A DNA stretch of 64,000 nt from the NCBI GenBank assembly GCA_965232285.1, contig CBDDPL010000004.1, positions 1,984,001-2,048,000 on the forward strand. The letters are read 5' to 3'. Both the position numbers and the translations under genes were made by a program. Below are positions 32,231 through 40,972 of this stretch, one piece after another (within the stretch, counting starts at the first letter, position 1; each line of letters opens with the position of its first letter). This DNA is from Denitrobaculum sp965232285. Lineage in GTDB: Bacteria > Pseudomonadota > Alphaproteobacteria > Kiloniellales > Kiloniellaceae. Below the pieces are notes generated by a model, which was not told where the DNA came from, did no database searches, and was given only the letters and a program-made list of their open reading frames with translations.

Positions 32231-33802
32231 ATGACAGCGCCTTATGAACTGAACGATGACTCTGTGGTGGTGGTCATCGGTTCCGGTGCCGGTGGCGGCA
32301 CACTCGGCAACGAACTGGCCCAGAAGGGCATCGATACGGTGATTCTCGAAGCCGGCGGACGGCACGAGGCTGACGATTTCATCAATGATGAGTGGGACAG
32401 CTTCGGGCAACTCGCCTGGCTCGACAACCGCACGACGTCCGGCTCCTGGCTGGTATCCCGGGACTTCCCGAACCTTCCGGCCTGGATCGTCAAGGCAGTG
32501 GGCGGTTCCACGACCCACTGGGCCGGGGCGTCCCTGCGCTTCCAGGAACACGAATTCAAGGTCAAGACCACCTATGGCGAGGTCGCGGGCGCAAGCCTGC
32601 TCGACTGGCCCATCTCCCTTAAGGACATGGAGCCTTACTACGACAAGGCCGAAGACAAGATGGGCGTCACCCGGACCAACGGCATTCCCGGGCTGCCCGG
32701 CAACAACAACTTCAAGATCATGAAGGCCGGCGCCGACAAGCTAGGCTACAAGCAGTGCCATACCGGCCGCATGGCGATCAATTCCCAACCCCGGGACGGT
32801 CGCGCCTCCTGTCAGCAGGTGGGTTTCTGCTTCCAGGGCTGTAAGTTCGCCGCCAAGTGGTCGACGCTTTACTCGGAAATTCCCAAAGGCGAAGCCACCG
32901 GCAAGCTCGAGGTCCGCCCGAACGCCCAGGTGCTGCAGATCGAACATGACGCGAATGGCAAGGTCACCGGCGTCGTCTACGCCGACAAGGACGGCAATCA
33001 GCAACGACAGGCGGCCCGGGCGGTGTGCGTGGCCGGCAATTCCATCGAGTCCCCGCGCCTGCTGCTGAATTCGGCCTCGTCGAAGTATCCCGACGGTCTG
33101 GCCAATTCCTCGGGACAGGTTGGCAAGAACTACATGCGGCATATGACCGGTTCGGTTTATGCCGTCTTCGACCGTCCGGTGAACATGTACCGCGGCACGA
33201 CCATGGCCGGCATCATCACCGACGAGTCCCGCAACGATCCCTCGCGCGGCTTCGTTGGCGGCTACGAGCTCGAGACTCTGGCGCTCGGCCTGCCTTTCAT
33301 GGCGGCCTTCCTGCAGCCCGGGGCCTGGGGCCGCGAATTCACCTCGGCGCTGGATGCCTACGACCATATGGCGGGCATGTGGATCGTCGGTGAGGATATG
33401 CCGCAGGAAAGCAACGCGGTCACACTGCATGGCGAACTGAAGGACCAGCATGGCCTGCCGGTGCCCGATGTCCGCTTCGACGACCACGAAAATGATATCG
33501 CGATGCGCAACCACGCCTACGTGCAGGGCGCGGCGCTCTATGACGCCGTCGGGGCGACCCGTACCTTCCCGACGCCGCCCTACCCTTCGACCCACAACCT
33601 CGGCACCAACCGCATGAGCGCAAAAGCCGCGGACGGCGTGGTCAACAAGCACGGGCAGACCCACGATATCGCCAATCTTTTCGTCTCGGACGGCAGCCAG
33701 TTCACCACCGGCGCGGCGGAAAACCCGACCCTGACCATCGTGGCGCTGGCCATCCGGCAGGCGGACTATATCGCCGATCAGATGTCGAAGGGGGCGATCT
33801 AA
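32231..33802 (+). CDS. GMC-family oxidoreductase (FAD subunit)
   Basis: A 523-residue flavoprotein. The ADP-binding fold is VVVVIGSGAGGGTLGNELAQKG near residue 12, the GMC_1 signature region VGGSTTHWAGASLRF, the cysteines of GRASCQQVGFCFQGC suggest a metal or disulphide patch, and the C-terminal catalytic block is HNLGTNRMS...LFVSDGSQFTTGAAENPTLTIVALAIRQADYI with the active-site region T-A-E-N-P. It is related to gluconate/sorbitol 2-dehydrogenase large subunits. No cytochrome c subunit gene follows, so its electron acceptor is open. The operon ends at a strong terminator. Confidence 0.93.
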   Translation: MTAPYELNDDSVVVVIGSGAGGGTLGNELAQKGIDTVILEAGGRHEADDFINDEWDSFGQLAWLDNRTTSGSWLVSRDFPNLPAWIVKAVGGSTTHWAGASLRFQEHEFKVKTTYGEVAGASLLDWPISLKDMEPYYDKAEDKMGVTRTNGIPGLPGNNNFKIMKAGADKLGYKQCHTGRMAINSQPRDGRASCQQVGFCFQGCKFAAKWSTLYSEIPKGEATGKLEVRPNAQVLQIEHDANGKVTGVVYADKDGNQQRQAARAVCVAGNSIESPRLLLNSASSKYPDGLANSSGQVGKNYMRHMTGSVYAVFDRPVNMYRGTTMAGIITDESRNDPSRGFVGGYELETLALGLPFMAAFLQPGAWGREFTSALDAYDHMAGMWIVGEDMPQESNAVTLHGELKDQHGLPVPDVRFDDHENDIAMRNHAYVQGAALYDAVGATRTFPTPPYPSTHNLGTNRMSAKAADGVVNKHGQTHDIANLFVSDGSQFTTGAAENPTLTIVALAIRQADYIADQMSKGAI

Positions 33803-33883
33803 CGCAGAGAACTGAAGACGTCGTAGTCCGAAACAACCGCAGTCCGCGATAAAACCCTGCAGACTTCCTGGGCTGCTCACTCT

Positions 33884-33912
33884 GGCCGGCTTCTTAAGAG
33901 CCGGCCTTTTTT
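33884..33912 (+). terminator. rho-independent terminator of the GMC operon
   Basis: GGCCGGCT (33884-33891) pairs with AGCCGGCC (33899-33906) around a 7-base loop, followed by six T residues. It is a textbook intrinsic terminator about 80 bases after the GMC stop codon. Confidence 0.92.
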
Positions 33913-33969
33913 ATCCCGACTTCCGTAACCGGCCTATCCTGGTGAAGATGAACAAAAATTAATGCGCAC

Positions 33970-33985
33970 GACAGCCTGATGACAG
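33970..33985 (+). promoter_or_regulatory. direct repeat GACAG-N6-GACAG before the PepSY/two-component operon
   Basis: Two GACAG half-sites 11 bases apart, about 50-65 bases upstream of the PepSY-gene start. Eleven-base spaced direct repeats are the usual target of OmpR-family regulators, one of which is encoded in this operon. This suggests autoregulation, inferred from spacing only. Confidence 0.3.
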
Positions 33986-34036
33986 TGGCTTTTTCCTAGT
34001 CTGCGGATAGATTGAGCAAAAGCGGAAGGCACTCTT

Positions 34037-34630
34037 ATGAAACCACTACGGCATTGGCCGATCGCCCTCGCCCTGGTCATCTTGTCTGGCGCAAGCGAGG
34101 TGCTGGCGGAAGACTGGGATCACGACGATTCGCTAGCACTGATCGAGTTGATCGACACCCTTGGTCAAGATGCCATGACCTTACCGCAAGCCGTTGAATT
34201 CGCATTGAAAGAACAGCCGGGTCTGGTGCAGCAGGCACGTGTGGAATGGAACGACGAACGGATCCATTTCGAGATCGAGATCACCAGCGATCGGGACGTC
34301 TACCGGCTGGAGGTCGATCCGGGCGAGCGCAAGCTGCTCGACCGCGGCCTCGATCTGGGTGAAACGGTGGTCAACCACATGGCTTCCAGCGGTGACTTTA
34401 TCTTCGGCGGCAGCTCTTTGACCGCCGCACAACAGACTGAGGTCGCCGCCATGCTCGCGAAGGGGCTCGCGCAGCTACAGGGCAAAGCCATCGCGCTGGA
34501 ATTGGAGGAGGAGCGCGGCCGGATTTTTTATGAGGTTCAGACCCTTAGCCAGGGGCGCCTCTCGACGGCTGTCATCAGCGGGCAGAGCGGGAAGATCATC
34601 TTCTACCGTCATTATTCGAAGGGAGAGTGA
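34037..34630 (+). CDS. PepSY-like periplasmic protein of a two-component operon
   Basis: A 197-residue protein with a cleavable signal peptide (HWPIALALVILSGASEVLA). It contains two PepSY-like repeats: MTLPQAVEFALKEQPGLVQQARVEW...RLEVD and LAKGLAQLQGKAIALELEEERGRIFYEVQTL...GKIIFYR. Periplasmic PepSY proteins often modulate sensor kinases or proteases. It is the first gene of the operon with a response regulator (62 bases on) and a sensor kinase, so a ligand or accessory role for that kinase is likely. Confidence 0.8.
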   Translation: MKPLRHWPIALALVILSGASEVLAEDWDHDDSLALIELIDTLGQDAMTLPQAVEFALKEQPGLVQQARVEWNDERIHFEIEITSDRDVYRLEVDPGERKLLDRGLDLGETVVNHMASSGDFIFGGSSLTAAQQTEVAAMLAKGLAQLQGKAIALELEEERGRIFYEVQTLSQGRLSTAVISGQSGKIIFYRHYSKGE

Positions 34631-34692
34631 GAATGCGAAGCTCCTCACCCCTCAACGCCCTGACTTCCTTGTGACGCGGAAAATCCGAAGCC

Positions 34693-35367
34693 ATGCGCGC
34701 GCTTGTCATTGAAGACGACAAACAGGTTGCCGAATTTATCGTCAAAGGCTTGAAGGAAAACGGTTTCGCTGTCGACTCCGCCAAAGACGGGCGGGAGGGA
34801 TTGTTCCTGGCGGCGAGTGAGCCTTACGACGTCATCGTCCTGGACCGCATGCTGCCGCTGGTGGACGGCCTCTCTCTTTTAAAGACCCTGCGGACGACGG
34901 GCAGCGACGTGCCGGTCCTCATTCTCAGCGCGATGGGAGAGGTCAACCAGCGCATCGAAGGCCTGCGTGCCGGCAGCGACGACTACATGGCGAAGCCCTT
35001 TTCCATCACCGAACTGGTCACGCGGGTTCAGGTTCTGCTGAAAAGAAACATCAGCCACAGCAGCGAAACCCAGCTCCAGGTCGGCAGCCTCTCCGTGGAT
35101 CTTCTGTCCCGGAAGGTTTTTCGGAAGGGACAGGAGATCGAGCTCAAGCCCCGGGAGTTTCAACTGCTTGAGTTTCTGATGCGCCACGCCGGACAGATCG
35201 TGACCCGCACCATGATCCTGGAACACGTCTGGGACTATAACTTCGATCCCCAGACCAATGTGATCGATGTCCATATCAGCCGTCTGCGCAACAAGATCGA
35301 TAAGGGCTTCTCTTCCAACATGTTGCACACCATCCGCGGCGCGGGATATTCGATTCGTGGCGACTAA
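34693..35367 (+). CDS. OmpR/PhoB-family response regulator
   Basis: A 224-residue protein. The receiver domain has EDD, phospho-acceptor D51 (VIVLDRMLPL) and KPF. The C-terminal winged helix contains LKPREFQLLEFLMRHAGQIVTRTMILEHVWDYNFDPQTNVIDVHISRLRNKID. It is closest in style to the QseB/PmrA/TctD group. It is followed with a 2-base gap by its sensor kinase. Confidence 0.95.
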   Translation: MRALVIEDDKQVAEFIVKGLKENGFAVDSAKDGREGLFLAASEPYDVIVLDRMLPLVDGLSLLKTLRTTGSDVPVLILSAMGEVNQRIEGLRAGSDDYMAKPFSITELVTRVQVLLKRNISHSSETQLQVGSLSVDLLSRKVFRKGQEIELKPREFQLLEFLMRHAGQIVTRTMILEHVWDYNFDPQTNVIDVHISRLRNKIDKGFSSNMLHTIRGAGYSIRGD

Positions 35368-35369
35368 TT

Positions 35370-36743
35370 GTGGCGACTAAGGCGGGTTTCCGGCGCTCGA
35401 TTGCCTTCAAGTATACGGCAACTTTCGCCAGTGTCTTTGCCGTTCAGGCGGTTCTGTTCGCCGTCGCCATTTACTGGTTGTCGCAATCCTTCCTGCAGCA
35501 GGAGATCGACAACACCATTGAGGCCGATGCCAACGGCCTGGTCGAATATTACGAAAGCGGCGGGCTGGAGCTGCTGACCGAGCTGCTGAAAACCCGTCTG
35601 AAACGCCTGTCGCGCGACGATGTCGTCTATCTGCTGACCGACCGGGAATATGAGCCCATTATGGGCAATATCCCCACCTGGCCGGCTGGCATGCCGAAGG
35701 ATGGGCGCTGGCATGAGCTGGACCGCGGCGCCGGCTACAGCTACGAACGGGACCTGCGCCTGCTGCATCTGGTTCTGGCGGATGGCCATCATCTGATCGT
35801 GGCGCGGGACACCCTGGTGCAGGACGAACTCGAAGGACGGACGCTGCTCATCCTCTTGATCGTCCTGGGCGTCACCCTGACCACCTGTGCGCTGGCCGGG
35901 CTGTACCTGCATGTCAACGTCAGGAGCCGCCTGCGGCTGATCTCGGAGACCTGCGGCGAAATCGCCGAAGGGAACCTCTCGCACCGAATCCAGCTCACCG
36001 GAATGCGCGACGAAATCGACGCCATGGCGCAAACCCTGAATGAAACCCTGGACCGCAACGAGATGCTTATGCAGGGCGTTCGACAGGTAACCAACAGCAT
36101 CGCCCATGATCTCAAGACCCCTCTGACACGTTTGCGCGGCCGTCTGGAAACGCTGACACTTGCCGAGCAGGACACGAAGAAACGGGAAGAAATCGGTCTC
36201 GGCGTCGCCGAGCTGGATCGCCTGCTGTCGACCTTCAATGCGCTCTTGCGGATTTCGCGCGTCGAGGCCGGCGACAGTCTAAGCGAATTCGTTGAGATCG
36301 ATCTCGCCGCCTTGCTTCGCGACGCGGTCGACTTCTATGAGCCCATTGCGGAGGATCGCGGGCAAAAGCTGCACCTGCAAAACGCAGAGAGCCCCAGGGA
36401 GGGTCTCAGGCTGACCGGAGACCGGGATCTGATGTTTCAGTCCGTCGCCAACCTGATCGACAACGCCATCAAATACGGTGCCTGCGGCCAGACGGTGACG
36501 GTTGAGCTTCGCGGTGATGACGAGCAGGTGGAAATCCTGGTCCGGGATCAGGGTGAGGGAATCCCGGAAGCGGAACGGGACAGGGTCTTTGAGCGCTTTT
36601 ACCGGGTCGAGCACAGCCGTACGCACCCGGGTAACGGGCTCGGCCTCTCGCTGGTTGCTGCTGTCGCCAAACTGCACCGGGGCCGCGTTCATCTCGAAAA
36701 CGATTCCGGGCTGCGGGTCAGGCTCACCTTCCCTCTTGGCTGA
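35370..36743 (+). CDS. sensor histidine kinase
   Basis: A 457-residue membrane kinase. Two transmembrane segments (about 17-37 and 157-180) flank a periplasmic sensor of ~120 residues (DNTIEADANGLVEYYESGGLELLTEL). Then come HAMP, HisKA with H246 (NSIAHDLKTPLTRLRG) and HATPase with N-box NLIDNAIKYG, DQGEGIP and GNGLGLSLV. GTG at 35370 follows the regulator stop. It is the partner of the upstream OmpR-type regulator. Confidence 0.94.
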   Translation: MATKAGFRRSIAFKYTATFASVFAVQAVLFAVAIYWLSQSFLQQEIDNTIEADANGLVEYYESGGLELLTELLKTRLKRLSRDDVVYLLTDREYEPIMGNIPTWPAGMPKDGRWHELDRGAGYSYERDLRLLHLVLADGHHLIVARDTLVQDELEGRTLLILLIVLGVTLTTCALAGLYLHVNVRSRLRLISETCGEIAEGNLSHRIQLTGMRDEIDAMAQTLNETLDRNEMLMQGVRQVTNSIAHDLKTPLTRLRGRLETLTLAEQDTKKREEIGLGVAELDRLLSTFNALLRISRVEAGDSLSEFVEIDLAALLRDAVDFYEPIAEDRGQKLHLQNAESPREGLRLTGDRDLMFQSVANLIDNAIKYGACGQTVTVELRGDDEQVEILVRDQGEGIPEAERDRVFERFYRVEHSRTHPGNGLGLSLVAAVAKLHRGRVHLENDSGLRVRLTFPLG

Positions 36744-36756
36744 ACGCCAAGCCTGA

Positions 36757-36770
36757 TGTCCGCTCGGACA
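36757..36770. promoter_or_regulatory. 14-base palindrome TGTCCGCTCGGACA
   Basis: A perfect inverted repeat with 6-base arms and a 2-base centre, 13 bases after the kinase stop and about 235 bases before the PAP2 gene. It could be a regulator site or part of a weak hairpin; no T-run follows. Confidence 0.25.
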
Positions 36771-37004
36771 TGAACGGATGTTAACCTCCCTGCCATCTCG
36801 ACGTTAGCTCCTCCCCTCTAGGCTTTGGGGACAAAGCGCCGGGTCTTTCCGACCACGGCGAAATCCCACGCAGCAAGAGCAGAATGCGTTTAACCAATCT
36901 CAAAATTCACCGTCTTTCGATCAGCAAGACTCTGATTTCAAACGCGAATTTTGAGGCGCCGAGGTTCGGTAAAACGCATTCCGCCATAGTGAGGAGGCAT
37001 CGTC

Positions 37005-37604
37005 ATGTTGGACGAACTCAACCGATCCCTGTTTCTGCTCCTGAACGCCGACAGCGACGCGCCCTGGATCTACATTCAGAGTGCGAGCTTCTTTTCGGAG
37101 GCACCGCAATTCATTCTGGCCATGATCCTGGCGGTCACCTGGCTGCGCGATCCCTCCCGCACCTGGCCCGTCATGGTCGGAATTTCCGCCACCATCGCCC
37201 TGGCTATGGTGTTGAGCAAAATCACCGGCATGGTCTATCCGGTCGACCGGCCCTTTGTCGTGGGGCTTGGAAATCAATGGCTCGCGCACGACACCGACCC
37301 CTCCTTTCCCAGCGATCATGCCGCCCTCCTCTTCTCGATCTGGGGCGCCTGTGTCTGCCGTGCTGGTTGGCGGGCGATTGGCTGGACCGCGCTTCTGCTC
37401 GGTTTCGTGAACGGCTGGGCGCGTATCGGCGTCGGCCTCCACTATCCGCTCGACATCATGGCCTCGCTCCTGCTCGGCCTGATCTGTGGTCTCGCCGTGC
37501 GCTGGTTCGCGGCAATCATTCTCAAAGGCGAGGGCCCGCTGCGGCTGACGGAACTCTGGAAAGGGCGTCTACAAGGCGGGAGCTCCTTCTGGAGCAAGTC
37601 CTGA
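37005..37604 (+). CDS. PAP2-family phosphatase, undecaprenyl-diphosphatase-like
   Basis: A 199-residue membrane phosphatase with five or six hydrophobic segments and the three catalytic motifs: KITGMVYPVDRPF (KxxxxxxRP), PSDHA (PSGH type) and GWARIGVGLHYPLDI (SRxxxxxHxxxD type, Ala for Ser). GAGGAGG lies upstream of ATG 37005. It is probably a BcrC-like undecaprenyl-PP or lipid phosphatase. Its position downstream of a two-component pair suggests envelope or lipid remodelling under that system, and it overlaps the next gene (TGATG). Confidence 0.85.
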   Translation: MLDELNRSLFLLLNADSDAPWIYIQSASFFSEAPQFILAMILAVTWLRDPSRTWPVMVGISATIALAMVLSKITGMVYPVDRPFVVGLGNQWLAHDTDPSFPSDHAALLFSIWGACVCRAGWRAIGWTALLLGFVNGWARIGVGLHYPLDIMASLLLGLICGLAVRWFAAIILKGEGPLRLTELWKGRLQGGSSFWSKS

Positions 37605-37924
37605 TGCGCGGGCAGGCCAAAGGCTCCAACAGAGGCCTGCCCTGTCGCGAAAACAGGCTGAGGAGCGCCCTGGCCTGGCTTCTGATTTCCAGTGCGCTCC
37701 TGCTGCCGGCCTCCGCCGCTATAGAGCTTCTCTGGGACGGTCACGACATCGAGTGGATCGGACTCCAACTGATCGCCGCAGGACCGAAAAACGAACGGTT
37801 ACGAGATTTTGCCGCGCTTCTGGGGGAGCTTTCTGGCCTCTTTTTGATCGCGGGATCGATGCTTTGTCTGCTCAACGTAGTTGCCGAGCTCGTACGAGAC
37901 GTCACGGCGCCACCGAAGCGTTGA
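37604..37924 (+). CDS. small membrane protein coupled to PAP2
   Basis: A 106-residue protein with two membrane segments (ALAWLLISSALLLPASAAIEL and ALLGELSGLFLIAGSMLCLLNVVAEL) separated by a short polar loop (WDGHDIEWIG). ATG at 37604 overlaps the PAP2 stop (TGATG), which argues strongly for translation. No known family recognised. Confidence 0.7.
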   Translation: MRGQAKGSNRGLPCRENRLRSALAWLLISSALLLPASAAIELLWDGHDIEWIGLQLIAAGPKNERLRDFAALLGELSGLFLIAGSMLCLLNVVAELVRDVTAPPKR

Positions 37925-38351
37925 AAGCACTATGCCCGGCCAAGCGCTTATGCAGCGCAGCCTGACTTCGTGTTAGCAGAGGAAACCTGTCGGGGGCACC
38001 AACACTACGTCCGCTTCAAATGAGGCGTAAGCGGCGTGCCCTAAGTCAGGGACGGGCATCGAATGTGATTACTATCTCTAGGAAGCGACGACGCTGGCAT
38101 GACTGACGTCACCTGGGGCAACTGCCTTTTCACGGGATTCTTCGCTGGAAGCGTAATCGCTTCCGGGGTGCCCTGGTTATCACGAAATCGCCGAACTTCG
38201 GCTCTCGCGTTCACACGACCGAGCGGCCGCCCGATGATCTAGTCAGCTTTGTTCCGTTGCGTCCGCATTTCGGGTGGCGCGTCTGGTTCCATAAAATTTG
38301 GTTTAAGGGCCGGGAAGAGATGAGGAGTACAAGGCAGTGACACTAGGATGT
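37925..38351. other. gene-poor stretch at the edge of the accessory patch
   Basis: About 430 bases with no gene I can defend. A plus-strand frame from about 38107 to 38339 stays open and reads like degraded protein (RPPDDLVSFVPLRPHFGWRV near the end), but it has no start or ribosome site. It may be a gene relic. Confidence 0.4.
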
Positions 38352-39185
38352 TTAAGCCTTCGGTTTTTTCTGCGCCGTCTCAACACGATTGTCAAATCCA
38401 CTCAGAGATCTGATGAGACTATCAATCCGAGCCTTGCGGTCTCCGAGGGGAGTTTCAACATACCAGGACGGCGGTGCAGTTTTCTTCGTCCTGTGGGTCA
38501 TCGAAAACAAAGAAACCAAAACCGCAACAAATACTGCCAATCTAACCAAGAGATTTTTCTTCGTGTTACCGGTCATCACGAACTCGTTCAGCGCGTCGGA
38601 GAGTTCAACTGCCTCATCAATCCGTTTACTGAGTTTTCCCAAAAAATCATCTGCAAGTGCGTCATCCATCGCCACGTTGTCATCGAAAACGGCAGGAAGC
38701 TGAGCCTTGCTCAGGTCGGCTTGGTTCCTGATCGAGGTATAGTGCGTAACGGTCCTGAAGACCAAAGTCCCCGGCAACATCCCAATATCGCCAACAGACT
38801 TAAAGTACACGCCATTGATCGGGCCGCGCTTCATAAAGATCGATATCTTCTGAAACATCCTCTGAGATATTTTTGCATCTTGTTTTGCTTGTTTAAGATC
38901 ATCGAGAAGTACCTGGGCATTCAATGCATTCATGAGTACTTCAGCAGCCAACGCCCTGGCCAAAGACTTTGCCGCTTCAAGCTGCCGTCGTTCGTCGTGC
39001 ATTTTCGTGGTGGAAAACGCAATCAGACCAGCCAAAGCGATACCCAAAAGGCCAACTACGGACTGAAAATCCCTCGCCACCTCATACCACGACCGTCCTT
39101 GTGCTGGTTGTTCAACGCCAAACCCCATCGCATGAACAACAACTGGCAGAGAGATTGCCATAAGGAACGTAACGCCAAATTTCAT
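38352..39185 (-). CDS. orphan membrane protein, probably acquired
   Basis: A 277-residue protein with a signal-like or transmembrane start (MKFGVTFLMAISLPVVVHAMG), a second segment (SVVGLLGIALAGLIAFSTT), a long helical, coiled-coil-prone middle (HDERRQLEAAKSLARALAAEVLMNALNAQVLLDDLKQAKQDAK) and a third segment near residue 220 (NLLVRLAVFVAVLVSLFSM). Base composition is clearly less GC-rich than in the neighbours. I do not recognise the family. It lies between a gene-poor stretch and a broken methylase beside tRNA-Lys. Confidence 0.7.
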   Translation of the reverse strand: MKFGVTFLMAISLPVVVHAMGFGVEQPAQGRSWYEVARDFQSVVGLLGIALAGLIAFSTTKMHDERRQLEAAKSLARALAAEVLMNALNAQVLLDDLKQAKQDAKISQRMFQKISIFMKRGPINGVYFKSVGDIGMLPGTLVFRTVTHYTSIRNQADLSKAQLPAVFDDNVAMDDALADDFLGKLSKRIDEAVELSDALNEFVMTGNTKKNLLVRLAVFVAVLVSLFSMTHRTKKTAPPSWYVETPLGDRKARIDSLIRSLSGFDNRVETAQKKPKA

Positions 39186-39261
39186 AACGCTAACCTATTT
39201 TCCGCGAAAGTTGCAGCATGACACCGAACCCGCGCACAGCCAATAGCGCAGGGTTACTACT

Positions 39262-40044
39262 GTGACCTGGCCCGGAGGCAAAGCCGTCAGCGGCGTCTAT
39301 CAGGCGATCATCAACCAGATACCGCCACACGACGTCTATATTGAGCCCTTTGTCGGGGGCGCTGGCGTGCTGCGCCACAAGCGCCCGGCCAAGGCGAACA
39401 TCGCCATCGACCTATCCGACGAGGCCGCGCAGATTTGGCGGAATCAGGTGGGCGTCACGTTCCTGTAGAGCTGCGGCATTCAGTTTTTGACCCGATATGT
39501 CTTCCGGGGCAACGAGTTGGTCTATCTCGACCGCCCTACCTGATGGCGACCCGCAAATCCCAACGGCTCCTTTATTGAGCATGGGCTGGGCGATTTCGAT
39601 CATGCCTCGCTCCTGGACGTGATCCGCGAGCTGCCTTGCAAGGTGATGATCTCGGGCTACGCCTCCGACCTCTACGACAACATGTTGGATGGCTGGCTAA
39701 AGATCACTTTTCGAGCCAACACACACCAAGGCATAGCAATCGAAACGCTCTGGATGAACTATCCCGAGCCCGCCCTGCTGCATGATTACAGTTACCTGGG
39801 CGCTGACTTCCGCGAGCGCGAGCACATCAAGCGCAAGGTCCGGCGCTGGTCTGACAATCTCGCCAAGCTGCCGACCGTAGAGCGCCAGACGATCCTGTCC
39901 GCCTTGATAGAGTTGGCATCGTCAGATCAGGATCTGTCGGAATCGGACATCGTCGGCCGTGGCGTTGTCGGCCGACAGGAAACGCCAGCAACTATCGCTG
40001 CGCTACAGTTAGGCCGGTTGCATCGTGAGGAAGATCGCTGCTGA
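39262..40044 (+). pseudogene. broken D12-class DNA adenine methylase
   Basis: Three fragments in different frames rebuild one methylase. 39262-39468 gives TWPGGKAVSGVYQAIINQIPPHD and YIEPFVGGAGVLRHKRPAK, the SAM-binding motif I half. 39475-39600 gives GNELVYLDRPT then LMATRKSQRLLY in the next frame: the catalytic DPPY has become DRPT with a base lost. After another shift, EHGLGDFDHASLLDVIREL leads into 39619-40044: CKVMISGYASDLYDNMLDGW, LWMNYPEPALLHDYSYLGADF, REREHIKRKVRRW. At least three lesions, including the catalytic motif, make it inactive. It ends 6 bases from the 3' end of tRNA-Lys, suggesting arrival on a phage or island. Confidence 0.85.
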
Positions 40045-40050
40045 GGAAAA

Positions 40051-40126
40051 TGGTGAGCCCGACAGGATTCGAACCTGTGACCCGCTGATTAAAAGTCAGC
40101 TGCTCTACCAACTGAGCTACGGGCCC
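40051..40126 (-). tRNA. tRNA-Lys (anticodon TTT)
   Basis: A 76-base tRNA with encoded CCA. The acceptor is GGGCCCG/CGGGCTC (one G-T pair), the D-arm TAGCTCAGTTGGTAGAGC, the anticodon stem GCTGA/TCAGC frames CTTTTAA (anticodon TTT), and the T-arm ends ACAGGTTCGAATCCTGT. Accessory DNA lies directly on its 3' side. Confidence 0.97.
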
Positions 40127-40331
40127 ACTCTGCCCACTGGCCGTGAGCGGGCGCACCATAGGGCCGAGATGGGATTCGGTCAACCTTGAGAAACAGCGAT
40201 TCCCGGCTCTTTTCGAGTTTTTTCAGCCGCCAGGGTCAAGCTGATCCGGGAATCGCAGAAAACCGGGATTTCAAGGCCTCCCGGAAGTCGGGCAAGCGCT
40301 GTTGCCGGAGCGGTCCGGCACAGCCTTGCCG

Positions 40332-40841
40332 TCACATCGGGTCGCTGTGAAAACGTTCCTTGAGTCGGGCCGCGGTCAGGGGGCTGACAAAAGTGGAAAT
40401 ATCGCCGCCCAGCTTGCCGATCTCCTTGACGAAACGCGAAGAGATGAACTGCTGACGCTCGGAGGCCATGAGAAAGACCGTCTCGATCTCCTTGTCGAGC
40501 CGGGTGTTCATGGCCGCCATTTGAAACTCGTACTCGAAGTCGGACACGGCGCGCAGGCCGCGGATAATGACTTCCGCGCCGGTTTCGCTGGCGAAATGCA
40601 CCAGCAGATTATCGAAAGCCCGCACCTCAATGTCGAGACCCTGCCGGCGCAGTTCGGCGGTATCGTCCAGAACCATCTCGACGCGTTCGTCGGTGGAGAA
40701 CATCGGTCCTTTGCCGGCGTTGCGCGCAACCGCGACGATCAGTTTGTCGACCAGGCCGGCGCCGCGCGTGATGATGTCCAGATGGCCATTGGTGATCGGG
40801 TCGAATGTCCCGGGATAAAGTCCGATCCGCTTCCTGCTCAT
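40332..40841 (-). CDS. coaD: pantetheine-phosphate adenylyltransferase
   Basis: A 169-residue protein with GLYPGTFDPITNGH (the nucleotidyltransferase T/HxGH motif at 17-20), the RGLRAVSDFEYEFQMAAMNTRL block and the SSRFVKEIGKLGGDIS signature. It makes dephospho-CoA from 4'-phosphopantetheine. I chose ATG at 40841, preceded by AGGGA at 9 bases; a TTG at 40850 is the alternative. It follows gyrA on the same strand. Confidence 0.95.
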   Translation of the reverse strand: MSRKRIGLYPGTFDPITNGHLDIITRGAGLVDKLIVAVARNAGKGPMFSTDERVEMVLDDTAELRRQGLDIEVRAFDNLLVHFASETGAEVIIRGLRAVSDFEYEFQMAAMNTRLDKEIETVFLMASERQQFISSRFVKEIGKLGGDISTFVSPLTAARLKERFHSDPM

Positions 40842-40972
40842 ACCCCTCAATCCCTTTTGACTCGACTTAAACGCCGGTCCAGACGCGAGAATTCACATAT
40901 GCCCGGTTACGAAGCAAAGTGAACACCCGCGGCGGTGAGACCCTTTTTTGGATACTTTAGTTACCTCGTTCT

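Noticed and set aside
36884..37924. A 346-residue plus-strand open frame
   Set aside because: Its first two thirds overlap the PAP2 gene in another frame; only the last 106 residues, starting at the ATG that overlaps the PAP2 stop, look genuine.
40304..40319. Hairpin GCCGGA/TCCGGC just beyond coaD
   Set aside because: The stem is only six bases and no T-run follows on either strand, so a terminator call is not supported.
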